NCBI RefSeq assembly: GCF_024979295.1 | Contig: NZ_JANLCJ010000001.1 | Coordinates: 930,001-994,000, forward strand | DNA length: 64,000 nt | Source: Herbiconiux daphne | Lineage (GTDB): Bacteria > Actinomycetota > Actinomycetes > Actinomycetales > Microbacteriaceae | Direction of reading: 5' to 3' | Shown here: piece after piece, positions 54,231 to 64,000 of the stretch | How the letters are laid out: each line of letters opens with the position of its first letter | How positions within the stretch are numbered: the first letter of the stretch is position 1 | Made by a program: the position numbers and the translations under genes | The notes under the pieces: model-generated | What the model was told of the DNA's origin: nothing | Database searches by the model: none | Seen by the model: only the letters and a program-made list of their open reading frames with translations

Positions 54231-54803
54231 ATGCCCGACCTTTTGACCCTCACAGGAATCGTCGCGACCGATCCGCGCCACATCGTCACCAACTCGGGGC
54301 TCGACATCACGAGCTTCCGCCTGGCGTCGGGGCAGCGGCGGTTCGACCGCGACCAGAAGAAGTGGGTCGACGCCGAGACCAACTGGTACACGGTGAGCAC
54401 CTTCCGGCAGCTCGCCACCAACGTCGAGTCATCCGTGGTGCGCGGCCAGCACGTCGTGGTCACCGGGCGCCTGCGCATCCGGGCGTGGGAGAGCGGCGAC
54501 AAGTCCGGCACCACCATCGAGGTCGAGGCGGATGCCGTGGGCCACGACCTCTGCTGGGGCACGTCGGTCTACACGAAGTCGCTGTCGGCCGGCTCGCCGG
54601 AGGGCCAGGGCGCCGGGCAGGCCGTCGGCAGCGGTGCGGGCGACGGGCAGCCGGCGCAACCGGCCGAGTGGGCGACCCCCGGCCTGGCATCGGGTGGCGG
54701 GTCTGCTGGGCGTTCGGGCAACGGTTCGGGCCACGACGAGGCCTCCGCGGTCTCCGGCGACGGCTCGGCCGAGACCGCCGGCGCTTCGCTCGTGCCGTTC
54801 TGA
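54231..54803 (+). CDS. Single-stranded DNA-binding protein family (OB fold), accessory paralogue
   Basis: A 190-residue protein. Residues 1-108 form the SSB OB fold (LTGIVATDPRHIVT, TNWYTVSTFRQLATNV, GQHVVVTGRLRIRAWE). The tail is Gly/Ala/Ser-rich and ends in LVPF rather than the usual acidic DDDIPF tip, so it may not recruit SSB partner proteins. This suggests an accessory paralogue, not the replicative SSB. GAAGGAG (54218-54224) lies 6 bases before the ATG. Nothing else is visible in 54056-54217. Confidence 0.88.
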   Translation: MPDLLTLTGIVATDPRHIVTNSGLDITSFRLASGQRRFDRDQKKWVDAETNWYTVSTFRQLATNVESSVVRGQHVVVTGRLRIRAWESGDKSGTTIEVEADAVGHDLCWGTSVYTKSLSAGSPEGQGAGQAVGSGAGDGQPAQPAEWATPGLASGGGSAGRSGNGSGHDEASAVSGDGSAETAGASLVPF

Positions 54804-54933
54804 CCCGCACGGTGCGCAGGTCGGGGCCGAGCGGGGCAGTCTCCCAGCAGACTCGGCACGCCACCCCATAAACTTCATGGGGGCCCCACAGGCCGCCGCA
54901 CTGCGCACCGCGAACGAGAGGACACTGCGAGCG

Positions 54934-55452
54934 ATGCACACGAAACGACGCCACTCCGCCACCGCGGAACGGCCGGCGATCCGGTGGGCGGCGGCAGCCG
55001 TTCCCCTCGCACTGTCGCTGCTGCTGATCGCCTGCACGGCCGAACCGGCCGCCACGCCCAGCCCGACGGCGTCGACGACGCCCGTTGCGAGTCCGACGGC
55101 GACGACGACCCCCACGGCAGTCGCCGGGCAGCTGAACCCCGACGGCACGGCCACCGACAACCAGCCGTTCTTCGACTCGGTGAATCAGGCCCTGATCGCC
55201 TCGAACCCGGCGGCCGGTGGGGTCGACTTCACCAGCAATCTGCGCACCAACGGGTTCGACATCGCGGCGATGCAGGTCACGCCCGACATCACGACGGTCG
55301 GGGTCGCGGCCGACTCGATCCAGTTCTCGGTGCGCTGGAAAGACGAGTGCCTGATCGGGCAGTACGGCCAGGGCCAGTACAAGAGCGTCGTCACCCATGT
55401 GCTGGGCACCGGCTCGTGCCTGATCGGTCAGACCCGGCCAATAGACTGGTAG
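54934..55452 (+). CDS. Putative lipoprotein of unknown function
   Basis: A 172-residue protein with a basic N-terminus, a hydrophobic segment and lipobox LLIAC (Cys at about 36), followed by a Thr/Pro-rich linker and a domain of about 100 residues. Two cysteines near the C-terminus (DECLIGQYG and GSCLIGQTR) may form a disulfide. GAGAGGA (54916-54922) supports the ATG at 54934. It ends 2 bp before ettA and carries the likely ettA promoter in its last codons. Confidence 0.8.
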   Translation: MHTKRRHSATAERPAIRWAAAAVPLALSLLLIACTAEPAATPSPTASTTPVASPTATTTPTAVAGQLNPDGTATDNQPFFDSVNQALIASNPAAGGVDFTSNLRTNGFDIAAMQVTPDITTVGVAADSIQFSVRWKDECLIGQYGQGQYKSVVTHVLGTGSCLIGQTRPIDW

Positions 55453-55454
55453 GC

Positions 55455-57137
<1,683 letters not shown>

Positions 57138-57143
57138 ACCCGG

Positions 57144-57626
57144 ATGCGCCTGCACGTTCCGATCCAGCTGCGCTGGAGCGACCTCGACGCCTACGGCCAC
57201 GTCAACAACGCGTCGATGCTGAAGATCCTCGAAGAGGCGCGCGTGTTCGCGTTCTGGGTCGACGGCGACCTCGCCGATCCGGGGCAGGCGGAGTGGACGA
57301 CGGCGGTCATCGACGCGAGCCCGTCGACCCGCACAAAGAGCGTCATCTCGCGGCAAGAGATCGAATACGTGCGGTCGATGCCCTACATCCGGCAGCCGAT
57401 CGACGTCGAACTCTGGATCGGCCACCTCGGCGGCGCGAGCCTCGACGTCTACTACGAGATCAAGAGCCCGCTCGCGGCTCCGCCGCAGGTCACCTTCGTG
57501 AAGGCGTCGACCACCCTGGTGCTCGTCGACGCCGAGACCGAGCGGCCACGGCGCATCCTGCCGCACGAGCGCGAAGCCTGGGAGCCCTACCTCGACGACC
57601 CCCTCGTCTTCCGCCGCCGGGCCTGA
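57144..57626 (+). CDS. Acyl-CoA thioesterase, single hotdog (4HBT) type
   Basis: A 160-residue hotdog-fold enzyme. The catalytic region LRWSDLDAYGHVNNASMLKILEEARVFAF carries the Asp-x-x-GHVNN pattern of 4-hydroxybenzoyl-CoA-type thioesterases. It starts 6 bp after ettA and is probably cotranscribed. It converges on a second, unrelated thioesterase gene (tesB type). The natural acyl-CoA substrate is unknown. Confidence 0.88.
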   Translation: MRLHVPIQLRWSDLDAYGHVNNASMLKILEEARVFAFWVDGDLADPGQAEWTTAVIDASPSTRTKSVISRQEIEYVRSMPYIRQPIDVELWIGHLGGASLDVYYEIKSPLAAPPQVTFVKASTTLVLVDAETERPRRILPHEREAWEPYLDDPLVFRRRA

Positions 57627-57649
57627 CGCGCGGCGCCGGCTTCCCGCGC

Positions 57650-58525
57650 TCAGGCGTCGGGGTCGCTGACGCGAACCATGCCCTCCTGGGCGACCGAGGC
57701 GACGAGGTTGCCCGACCGGTCGTAGATGCTGCCGAGCGCGAGTCCCCGGCCGCCCCCGGCGCTCGGCGAGGTCTGCGTATAGAGCAGCCACTCGTCGGCG
57801 CGCGCGAACCGGTGCCACCACATGGCGTGATCGAGGCTCGCCATCTTGAGGTCGGGTCGCGCCCACGCGATGCCGTGCCGTCGCATCACCGGTTCGAGGA
57901 TCGTGTAGTCGCTCGCGTAGGCGAGTGCGGCGCGGTGCAGGTTCGGGTCGTCGGGCAGACGGCCGAGCGACGTGATCCACACCGCCTGATGGGCGACGCG
58001 CTCGCCCTCCACCGTGATGTAGATCGGCGACGGGATGTGCCGCATGTCGAAGGCTCGCTCACGGGCCCAGGTGCGGGCGATCGGGTGGTCGATCGCCGAG
58101 AGCAGTTCCACGGCGCTCGGCAGGTCTTCGGGCTCCGGAAGATCGGAGGGCATCTCGACCTGGTGCTCGATGCCCTCGTCGGGCAGCTGGAACGAGAGGA
58201 TCACCGAGAGGATCGGCACGCCGTTCTGGTAGGCCTGGGTGCGGCGGGTCGAGAACGAGCGGCCGTCGTGGATGCGCTCCACCGCGAACGTGATCGGCTG
58301 CCCGGCGTCGCCCGGCCGCAGGAAGTAGCCGTGCAGCGAGTGCACCACCCGCTCGGTGTCGACGGTGCGCACCGCGGCGATGAGCGCTTGCGCGAGAACC
58401 TGACCGCCGAAGACGCGGCCGTTCGGCATCCACTGCGAGGGCCCGGTGAAGATGTCTTCCTCGGTGCGGGCGCCGGTGTCGACCAGGTCGAGCGTGGTGA
58501 GGAAGCCGGAGAGGGGGTCGGACAT
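57650..58525 (-). CDS. tesB: Acyl-CoA thioesterase II (TesB-like, double hotdog)
   Basis: A 291-residue protein with two hotdog repeats. Conserved elements are VFGGQVLAQALIAAVRTV near the N-terminus, FSTRRTQAYQNG, LDHAMWWHRF with the catalytic Asp, and the C-terminal SIYDRSGNLVASVAQEGMVR with the Gln. It hydrolyses medium- to long-chain acyl-CoA. GGAGGA lies 4 bases before the ATG at 58525, a strong Shine-Dalgarno in contrast to many neighbours. Confidence 0.93.
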   Translation of the reverse strand: MSDPLSGFLTTLDLVDTGARTEEDIFTGPSQWMPNGRVFGGQVLAQALIAAVRTVDTERVVHSLHGYFLRPGDAGQPITFAVERIHDGRSFSTRRTQAYQNGVPILSVILSFQLPDEGIEHQVEMPSDLPEPEDLPSAVELLSAIDHPIARTWARERAFDMRHIPSPIYITVEGERVAHQAVWITSLGRLPDDPNLHRAALAYASDYTILEPVMRRHGIAWARPDLKMASLDHAMWWHRFARADEWLLYTQTSPSAGGGRGLALGSIYDRSGNLVASVAQEGMVRVSDPDA

Positions 58526-58608
58526 GGTTCCTCCGAGAAGTGGTTCGCGACACAGTCGTCGTGACGAAAGTCGTTCTGTTGCTCTGTGAAGTAGTTTAGA
58601 CAGCAGAG

Positions 58609-59277
58609 ATGGTCCAGTCCTTCACCCTTATCGATGCCGCTTCGCTCGGCGACCTCAAGGTCTACCTCGGCCGCGCCGCACGGGTCGACAACGGGTCGGT
58701 TCGGCTGATCGGCGGCCTCGGTGTGCTCGCCGCCTACACGGCCGCCCTCACGCCCAAAGGTCTGCTCGATTCCACCCCGACGGTGCTCGGGCTGCGCACC
58801 TTCGCCCTCGCGAGCGCCGATCCGTTCGACGCCGTCGTCTCGATCCGGGCGCTGCTCGACCGGGTCGCCCAGCTGAGTGTGCTGAGCAACTCCGAGTCGG
58901 GCCCGATCGAGGTGCCCTTGCCGCCCTCGGAGTCGGGCATCGCCTGGGCCGGCATCAGCCCGCCGCGTGGCGGATGGGAGCCCGAGGGCACGCTGGGCGC
59001 CGAGGTGCTCGAGACCGCCGCCCGCGCGGGCATCGCCGAGGTCGCCGCCGCCGTTCCCGCCGACACCGGCGAACAACTCGTGCACCGCGTGCGGTCCGAG
59101 GTATGGGGGCGCGACCTGCCGGCGCTGCCCGACCTGCGGCCCGGCATCCCCGCCGGTGCCGCGTTCTGCGCGGTGAGTCTCGGCTTCGTCAAGGCCGACG
59201 ACGACGTGTTGGTCTATCGCACCGGCCAGTGGCTGCGACTCACCATGAAGCGCGGCCATGTGCTCGTGCGGCGCTGA
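58609..59277 (+). CDS. Conserved actinobacterial protein of unknown function
   Basis: A 222-residue soluble protein with no signal peptide. The N-terminal part (SLGDLKVYLGRAARVDNGSVRLI) and the C-terminal DDVLVYRTGQWLRLTMKRGHVLVRR look like separate beta-rich modules. I do not recognise a catalytic motif. TAGACA (58597-58602) lies 7 bases before the ATG. It is divergent from tesB, and its stop lies within a 9-bp tandem repeat. Confidence 0.75.
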   Translation: MVQSFTLIDAASLGDLKVYLGRAARVDNGSVRLIGGLGVLAAYTAALTPKGLLDSTPTVLGLRTFALASADPFDAVVSIRALLDRVAQLSVLSNSESGPIEVPLPPSESGIAWAGISPPRGGWEPEGTLGAEVLETAARAGIAEVAAAVPADTGEQLVHRVRSEVWGRDLPALPDLRPGIPAGAAFCAVSLGFVKADDDVLVYRTGQWLRLTMKRGHVLVRR

Positions 59278-59317
59278 CGACCCGCACGACGCTGACGACG
59301 CTGACGACGCTGACGAC
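59273..59317 (+). repeat. 9-bp tandem repeat
   Basis: Three perfect copies of GCTGACGAC (59291-59317), preceded by one perfect (59273-59281) and one degenerate copy. The first copy contains the stop codon of the preceding gene. Confidence 0.8.
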
Positions 59318-59368
59318 GGTCAGGGCCCGCCCGCGCGTTGGCGAGCCGGCTCGCCCGCCGGGGCTCCG

Positions 59369-61030
59369 CTACACCGACCGAGCGGCCGCCCGCCCGGCCT
59401 GCCGACCCGAGAACAGGCAGCCGCCGAGGAACGTGCCCTCGAGCGCGCGGTAACCGTGCATGCCGCCCCCGCCGAAGCCGCTGGCCTCGCCGGCCGCGAA
59501 CAGGCCCTCGATCGGCTGGCCGTCGGGCGAGAGCGCCCGCCCGTCGAGATCGGTCTCGATGCCGCCGAGGCTCTTGCGGGTCAGGATGTGCAGCTTGACC
59601 GCGATGAGCGGTCCGGCCTTCGGGTCGAGCAGGCGGTGCGGCTTCGCGGCCCGGATGAGGCGGTCGCCCAGGTAGCGCCGGGCGCCGCGCACCGCCGTGA
59701 TCTGCGCATCCTTCGTGAAGGTGTTCGCGATCTCGCGGTCGCGCGCGAACACCTCCCGGGTCACGAGCGCCGGGTCGAGCGGCCCGTCGGGCTCGAGCCG
59801 CGACATCCCGTGCAGCAGCTCCGGCAGCGTGTCGGCCACCACGAAGTCGACCCCGCGCTCCTTGAAGGCCTCCACCGGCCCGGGGGCGCCCGGGCGGATG
59901 CGCTGCGCCAGCAACCGCAGGTCTTTACCGGTCAGGTCGGGGTTCTGCTCACTGCCCGACAGCGCGAACTCCTTCTCGATGATCGCCTGAGTCAGCACGA
60001 ACCAGCTGTAGTCGTAGCCCGTGCGCAGGATGTGCTCGAGCGTTCCCAGCGTGTCGAACCCCGGGAACAACGGCACCGGAAGGCGCGCGCCGGTCGCGTC
60101 GAGCCAGAGCGACGACGGGCCCGGAAGGATGCGGATGCCGTGCTGCGGCCACACCGGGTCGAAGTTCGTGATGCCCTCGGTGTAGTGCCACATGCGGTCG
60201 GTGTTCACCAATCGCGCCCCCGCGCGTTCGGTGATGCCGAGCATGCGCCCGTCGACGTGCGCGGGAACCCCCGAGAGCAGCGTCGCCGGCGCGGTGCCGT
60301 GCCGCGCGGGCCACATCTCGCGCACGAGGTCGTGGTTGCCGCCGATGCCGCCACTGGTCACGATGACGGCGCCGGCCGAGAGGGCGAATTCGCCGACCAC
60401 CTCGCGCGAGCTCGACTCGCCGCGGGCGACCGGGCTCGGCTCCAGCACGCCGCCTCGCACGCCGGTCACGCGGGAACCCTCGGTGACGAGTTCGTCGACG
60501 CGGTGCCGGTGCAGCACGCGCGCCCGGCCCGCCGCCGCGGCGGCCTCGAAGCGCGCGACGAAGGGCGCCAGCACGCCCGGTCCGGTGCCCCAGGTGATGT
60601 GGAAGCGGGGAACCGAGTTGCCGTGCCCGTTCGCCGTGTACCCGCCGCGCTCGGCCCAGCCCACCACGGGAAAGAACCGCACCCCGCGCTCGTGCAGCCA
60701 GGCGCGCTTCTCGCCGGCGGCGAACTGCAGGTAGGCCTCGGCCCACTGTTTCGGCCAGTAGTCCTCGTCGCGGTCGAACCCGGCGCTGCCGAACCAGTCC
60801 TGGCGGGCGAGGTCGAGGGAGTCCTTCACCCGCATGCGCCGTTGCTCAGGGCTGTCGACGAGGAAGATGCCGCCGAACGACCACCAGGCCTGCCCGCCCA
60901 GGGATGCCGCCGGCTCCTGCTCGACGACGGTGACCCGCTGCCCGGAGTCGAGCACCTCGCACGCGGCCACGAGGCCCGCGAGCCCCGCACCCACGACGAT
61001 CACGTCGGTCGATTCGTCAGCAGAGGTCAT
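59369..61030 (-). CDS. FAD-binding dehydrogenase (3-ketosteroid-delta1-dehydrogenase/fumarate-reductase-like)
   Basis: A 553-residue flavoprotein. The N-terminal dinucleotide motif GAGLAGL (about 14-20) and VEQEPAASLGGQA bind FAD. The C-terminal GEASGFGGGGMHGYRALEG closes the FAD site. The family is annotated as FAD-binding dehydrogenase with homology to KstD, and the substrate is not known. AAGGAG lies 7 bases before the ATG at 61030. Confidence 0.9.
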   Translation of the reverse strand: MTSADESTDVIVVGAGLAGLVAACEVLDSGQRVTVVEQEPAASLGGQAWWSFGGIFLVDSPEQRRMRVKDSLDLARQDWFGSAGFDRDEDYWPKQWAEAYLQFAAGEKRAWLHERGVRFFPVVGWAERGGYTANGHGNSVPRFHITWGTGPGVLAPFVARFEAAAAAGRARVLHRHRVDELVTEGSRVTGVRGGVLEPSPVARGESSSREVVGEFALSAGAVIVTSGGIGGNHDLVREMWPARHGTAPATLLSGVPAHVDGRMLGITERAGARLVNTDRMWHYTEGITNFDPVWPQHGIRILPGPSSLWLDATGARLPVPLFPGFDTLGTLEHILRTGYDYSWFVLTQAIIEKEFALSGSEQNPDLTGKDLRLLAQRIRPGAPGPVEAFKERGVDFVVADTLPELLHGMSRLEPDGPLDPALVTREVFARDREIANTFTKDAQITAVRGARRYLGDRLIRAAKPHRLLDPKAGPLIAVKLHILTRKSLGGIETDLDGRALSPDGQPIEGLFAAGEASGFGGGGMHGYRALEGTFLGGCLFSGRQAGRAAARSV

Positions 61031-61075
61031 CCGGAACTCCTTTGTCGCGGGATGGGGTGCACGCCTCGCGGCGCC

Positions 61076-61477
61076 TTACTCCTCGAAAGTATTCACCATG
61101 GCGTGGGCGGCGCGCTCGAGGTAGTCCCAGAGCAGTTCGCGATCGAGCGGAGCGAGCCCGAGGGAATCGACCGCGACCCGCATGTGCGCGAGCCAGTGGT
61201 CGCGCGCTTCCGGGTTGACCTTGAACGGCATGTGGCGCATCCGCAGCCGCGGGTGACCCCGTTGCTCGCTGTAGGTGCCCGGGCCGCCCCAGTACTGCTC
61301 GAGAAACAGGGTGAGCCGCCCGATGGCGCCCTCCATGTCGTCGGCCGGGTACATCGGCTTCAGCACCTCGTCGGTCTCCACCCCACGGTAGAACTCGCGC
61401 ACGAGCTTCACGAACGTCTCGTGACCGCCGACCTGCTCGAAGAACGGGTTCTCGGGCACCTTCGGGGTGATCTCCAT
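61076..61477 (-). CDS. glbO: Group II truncated hemoglobin (GlbO-like)
   Basis: A 133-residue 2-over-2 globin. The heme pocket region [21 protein letters not shown] is typical of group II, and the proximal His lies in ARDHWLAHM or just before it in the F region. Such proteins bind oxygen or detoxify NO and peroxide. The ATG at 61477 overlaps the mscS stop (TGATG), so the two are cotranslated. Confidence 0.93.
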   Translation of the reverse strand: MEITPKVPENPFFEQVGGHETFVKLVREFYRGVETDEVLKPMYPADDMEGAIGRLTLFLEQYWGGPGTYSEQRGHPRLRMRHMPFKVNPEARDHWLAHMRVAVDSLGLAPLDRELLWDYLERAAHAMVNTFEE

Positions 61478-62532
61478 CAGCTTTCGTCCTTCGGGGGCTG
61501 GGGTGCGCGGGTCGCCTTGGGCGCGCGGGGTGCGCGCGGCGACTTGGGTGCCTTGGCGAGGGCCTCGTTCGTGGCCTCGGTCGAGATCGGTTTCGTGCGC
61601 GGTGGCCGGGCGCCCTGCACGCTCGCAGCGCCCTCGAAGCCCGAGAGCACCACGGTGTTGAGCGACGGCAGCTTCACGTCGAGCTCGTCGAGGGCGCGCT
61701 TCAACCGGATGCGCAGCTCGCGGCCCACGTCGTCTTTCGCCGAGGTGCGGGTCTTCACCACGAGACGGATGACGAGGGCCTCGGCCGAGATCGACTCGAG
61801 CCCCCAGATCTCGGGTTTCTCGATGATGCGCGAGCGCCACTTGGCCTCGTTCGCCATCTCGACCGCGACGGAGAGCATGCGGTCTTGCACGGTCTCGATG
61901 TCGGCGTCGTAGGGAATGGCGAGGTCGATGATGACCCGCGCCCAGCCCTGCGACATGTTGCCCACCCGCAGGATCTCACCGTTGCGCACGAACCACAGGG
62001 TGCCGTTCACGTCGCGCACCTGGGTCACCCGGATGCCGACGGCCTCCACGACACCGGTGGCGGGGCCGAGGTCGACCACGTCGCCCACGCCGAGCTGGTC
62101 TTCGAACACCATGAAGAGGCCGTTGAGCACGTCTTTCACGATGTTCTGAGCGCCGAAACCGAGGCCGGCGCCGAGCGCCGCGGTGAGCAGTGCGAGCGAG
62201 CCGAGCACGCTGGGGTCGATCGTGTTGACCACCAGGATGATCGACACGATCACCACCGTGACGTTGATGATGTTCGTCAGCACCGTGCCGAGGGTGCGCG
62301 TGCGCTGCACGATGCGCACCGCGGCGAGCGGTGAGGCCGTCAGCGCCTGGGTGTCGGCGACGTTCTGCTTCTTCTTGACGCCCGAGACGACCTGGTCGAC
62401 CAGCCGCCTGACCGTGAAGAGCAGGATGCCGCGGATGACGATCGCGGCGATGACGATGATGAGGATGCCGAGGGGCACCCGGTAGTCATGAAAGAACGAA
62501 TTCAGATTCGCCCAGAACAGATTCCAATCCAT
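61477..62532 (-). CDS. Small-conductance mechanosensitive channel (MscS family)
   Basis: A 351-residue channel. Three helices (about 20-40, 65-95, 100-125) precede the beta domain. The pore-lining Gly/Ala helix [24 protein letters not shown] is clear. The cytoplasmic cage follows (about 150-300), then a basic Pro/Ala-rich tail (about 310-351). It opens under membrane tension to release solutes at osmotic downshift, which fits a cell that stores trehalose. GAGGA precedes the ATG at 62532. Confidence 0.94.
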   Translation of the reverse strand: MDWNLFWANLNSFFHDYRVPLGILIIVIAAIVIRGILLFTVRRLVDQVVSGVKKKQNVADTQALTASPLAAVRIVQRTRTLGTVLTNIINVTVVIVSIILVVNTIDPSVLGSLALLTAALGAGLGFGAQNIVKDVLNGLFMVFEDQLGVGDVVDLGPATGVVEAVGIRVTQVRDVNGTLWFVRNGEILRVGNMSQGWARVIIDLAIPYDADIETVQDRMLSVAVEMANEAKWRSRIIEKPEIWGLESISAEALVIRLVVKTRTSAKDDVGRELRIRLKRALDELDVKLPSLNTVVLSGFEGAASVQGARPPRTKPISTEATNEALAKAPKSPRAPRAPKATRAPQPPKDES

Positions 62533-62575
62533 ATGTCCTCAAGCCTACGGGGCGACCCTTGGCAGACCCTTAGCG

Positions 62576-64000
62576 CTACCCCTGGTCGCGACGCTGAGCA
62601 GCCAGCGCGCGGTCGACCCCCGCGAGGTTCTCGATGATCAGGCGCCGCAGCGCCGGCGGCTGGTCGGTGTTGGCGTCGAGCCAGGCCTGGGTGGCGTCGC
62701 GCAGGGCCTGGTTCGCGAGCCCGGCCGGGTAGAGCCCGTTGATGACCGAGGCGGCGATGGCGTAGCTGCGGGTCTGCCAGAGCGTCACGAGCGAGTCGAA
62801 GTAGCGAGGCACGAGCGCCTCGAACAGGCTCGGGTCGATGGCACGCTGGAACCCCAGACCCGTCGCGCGCACGATGGCATTCGGCGCGGCATCCGTGTCG
62901 ACCAGCGAGGCGAAGGCCGCCGCCTTGCCCTCCACCGTGGGGATGGCGGCGGTGGCGTGCGCCGCCGACTGCGCCCCGGATGCGGTGTTGTCGGCCTCGA
63001 GGGTCGCCGCGATCTCGTCGGGGCCGGCCTTGCCGCCCGCCACGAGCGCGATCAGCAACTCCCAGGTGAGGTCGGTGTCGATGTCGAGACCCTCGAGCAT
63101 CACGGTGCCGTCGAAGAGGTGCTGCACGTTCTCGAGCTGCTCCTCGGTGCTGGCGAGGGCAGCGAAGAACTTCACGAACTGGAACTGGGCGTCGGAGCCC
63201 GGTGCGGCGTCGAGAGCGAGCCGCCAGAGCGTGTTCGCGGCGGCCTGCACGGTCTCGTCGCGCGCATCCGGAGCCACGTACTGCGTGGCCGTGAGCACGA
63301 GCTGCCCCAGCACCGTGCGCAGCGTGGTCGACTCGGTCTCGGTGGCGATGTTGCTGAGCACGAGGCGCGCGAAGTCGCGGCCGCTCCACTCGGCGTCGCG
63401 CGTGGCGTCCCAGGCCGAGCCCCAGACGAGGGAGCGCGCGAGCGGGCTCTCGATGGCGGCCAGGCGGTCGAGCGCCATGTCGAGCGAGTAGCCGTCGAGG
63501 CGGATCTTGGCGTAGGCGAGGTCGTCGTCGTTGAGCAGCACGAGCGTCGGCCGCTCCCGGCCCACCAGCTGCGGCACCTCGGTGCGCTCGCCGTCGACGT
63601 CGAGCTCCACCCGGTAGTCGCGCACGAGCTTGTCGCCCTCGATCACGTAGAAGCCGATCGCGAGCCGGTGCGGGCGGATCGTCGGGTAGTCGAGCGGCGC
63701 CTCCTGCACCACGGCGAACGAGGTGATCACGTCGTTCGCGTCGTATTCGATCGCCGGGCGGAGCGTGTTGACGCCGGCCGTCTCGAGCCACAGCTCCGAC
63801 CACTCGGCGAGGTCGCGGCCGCTCGTCTTCTCGAGCTCGGTGAGCAGGTCGTTCAGCTCGGTGTTGCCGAACTGGTGCTTGTTCACGTAGGCGGCGACGC
63901 CGGCCATGAACTCCTTCTGGCCGACCCAGGCCACGAGCTGCTTCAGCACCGACGCGCCCTTGGCATAGGTGATGCCGTCGAAGTTCACCTGCACGTCTTC
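62576..64000 (-). CDS. pepN: Aminopeptidase N (PepN), C-terminal part, cut by window end
   Basis: 474 codons of an M1-family metalloaminopeptidase are present; the start and the zinc site (HExxH) lie beyond 64000. Visible are the end of the catalytic domain (FDGITYAKGASVLKQLVAWVG, WSELWLETAGVNTLRP) and the helical ERAP1-like C-terminal domain. It is upstream of mscS and glbO on the same strand, 43 bp away. Confidence 0.93.
   Translation of the reverse strand, partial: EDVQVNFDGITYAKGASVLKQLVAWVGQKEFMAGVAAYVNKHQFGNTELNDLLTELEKTSGRDLAEWSELWLETAGVNTLRPAIEYDANDVITSFAVVQEAPLDYPTIRPHRLAIGFYVIEGDKLVRDYRVELDVDGERTEVPQLVGRERPTLVLLNDDDLAYAKIRLDGYSLDMALDRLAAIESPLARSLVWGSAWDATRDAEWSGRDFARLVLSNIATETESTTLRTVLGQLVLTATQYVAPDARDETVQAAANTLWRLALDAAPGSDAQFQFVKFFAALASTEEQLENVQHLFDGTVMLEGLDIDTDLTWELLIALVAGGKAGPDEIAATLEADNTASGAQSAAHATAAIPTVEGKAAAFASLVDTDAAPNAIVRATGLGFQRAIDPSLFEALVPRYFDSLVTLWQTRSYAIAASVINGLYPAGLANQALRDATQAWLDANTDQPPALRRLIIENLAGVDRALAAQRRDQG

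Overview
This is a high-GC actinobacterial chromosome segment. Gene content and order point to the family Microbacteriaceae (order Micrococcales), but I cannot name a genus. Pointers are the mnmA-ligA-gatC-gatA-gatB block, the orn/SCO4848-family divergent pair next to tRNA-His, LigA and EttA of the local type, and many genes with no Shine-Dalgarno site but a TANNNT box about 7 bases before the start codon. No transposase, integrase, phage gene, CRISPR array or rRNA operon is visible. It reads as core chromosome with some repeat-rich intergenic islands.

Layout. 0-5.2 kb: small zinc-ribbon-like protein, hydrolase, AI-2E-type exporter, a membrane/lipoprotein-like fusion and a TPR/thioredoxin-fold protein. 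5.4-12.5 kb: glgB and glgE facing away from glgP. 12.5-13.1 kb: a five-unit palindromic repeat array ending in a run of 19 G. 13.1-15.3 kb: divergent TetR regulator and MFS exporter with two visible operators. 15.4-17.5 kb: glgX. 17.5-29.5 kb: cysteine desulfurase, a DUF559 nuclease-fold gene bracketed by two inverted copies of a 50-bp palindrome, an EEP-fold protein, then mnmA-ligA-esterase-gatCAB. 29.6-37.6 kb: small enzymes, an MprF-like lipid aminoacyltransferase coupled to an esterase, and dinB. 37.7-44.2 kb: a treX-treY-treZ operon. 44.3-49.3 kb: a YtfJ-like protein, a hydrolase, and a TPP riboswitch in front of ykoE-ykoD-ykoC and a small kinase. 49.3-64 kb: a degenerate DD-peptidase homologue, a metallopeptidase, tRNA-His, orn, tRNA-Arg, msrA, an SSB-like protein, a lipoprotein, ettA, thioesterases, an FAD dehydrogenase, truncated globin, MscS and the 3' part of pepN (cut by the window end).

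The metabolic theme is alpha-glucan turnover. GlgE and GlgB build glycogen from maltose-1-phosphate, GlgP and GlgX degrade it, and TreX, TreY and TreZ convert it to trehalose. The genes that would supply maltose-1-phosphate (treS/mak or glgM) are not in the window.

The least explained material is non-coding: three families of structured repeats, plus one large nested hairpin. I did not find a complete new multi-gene system. The best candidate is the DUF559 gene between inverted palindromic repeats at 18.8-19.9 kb.
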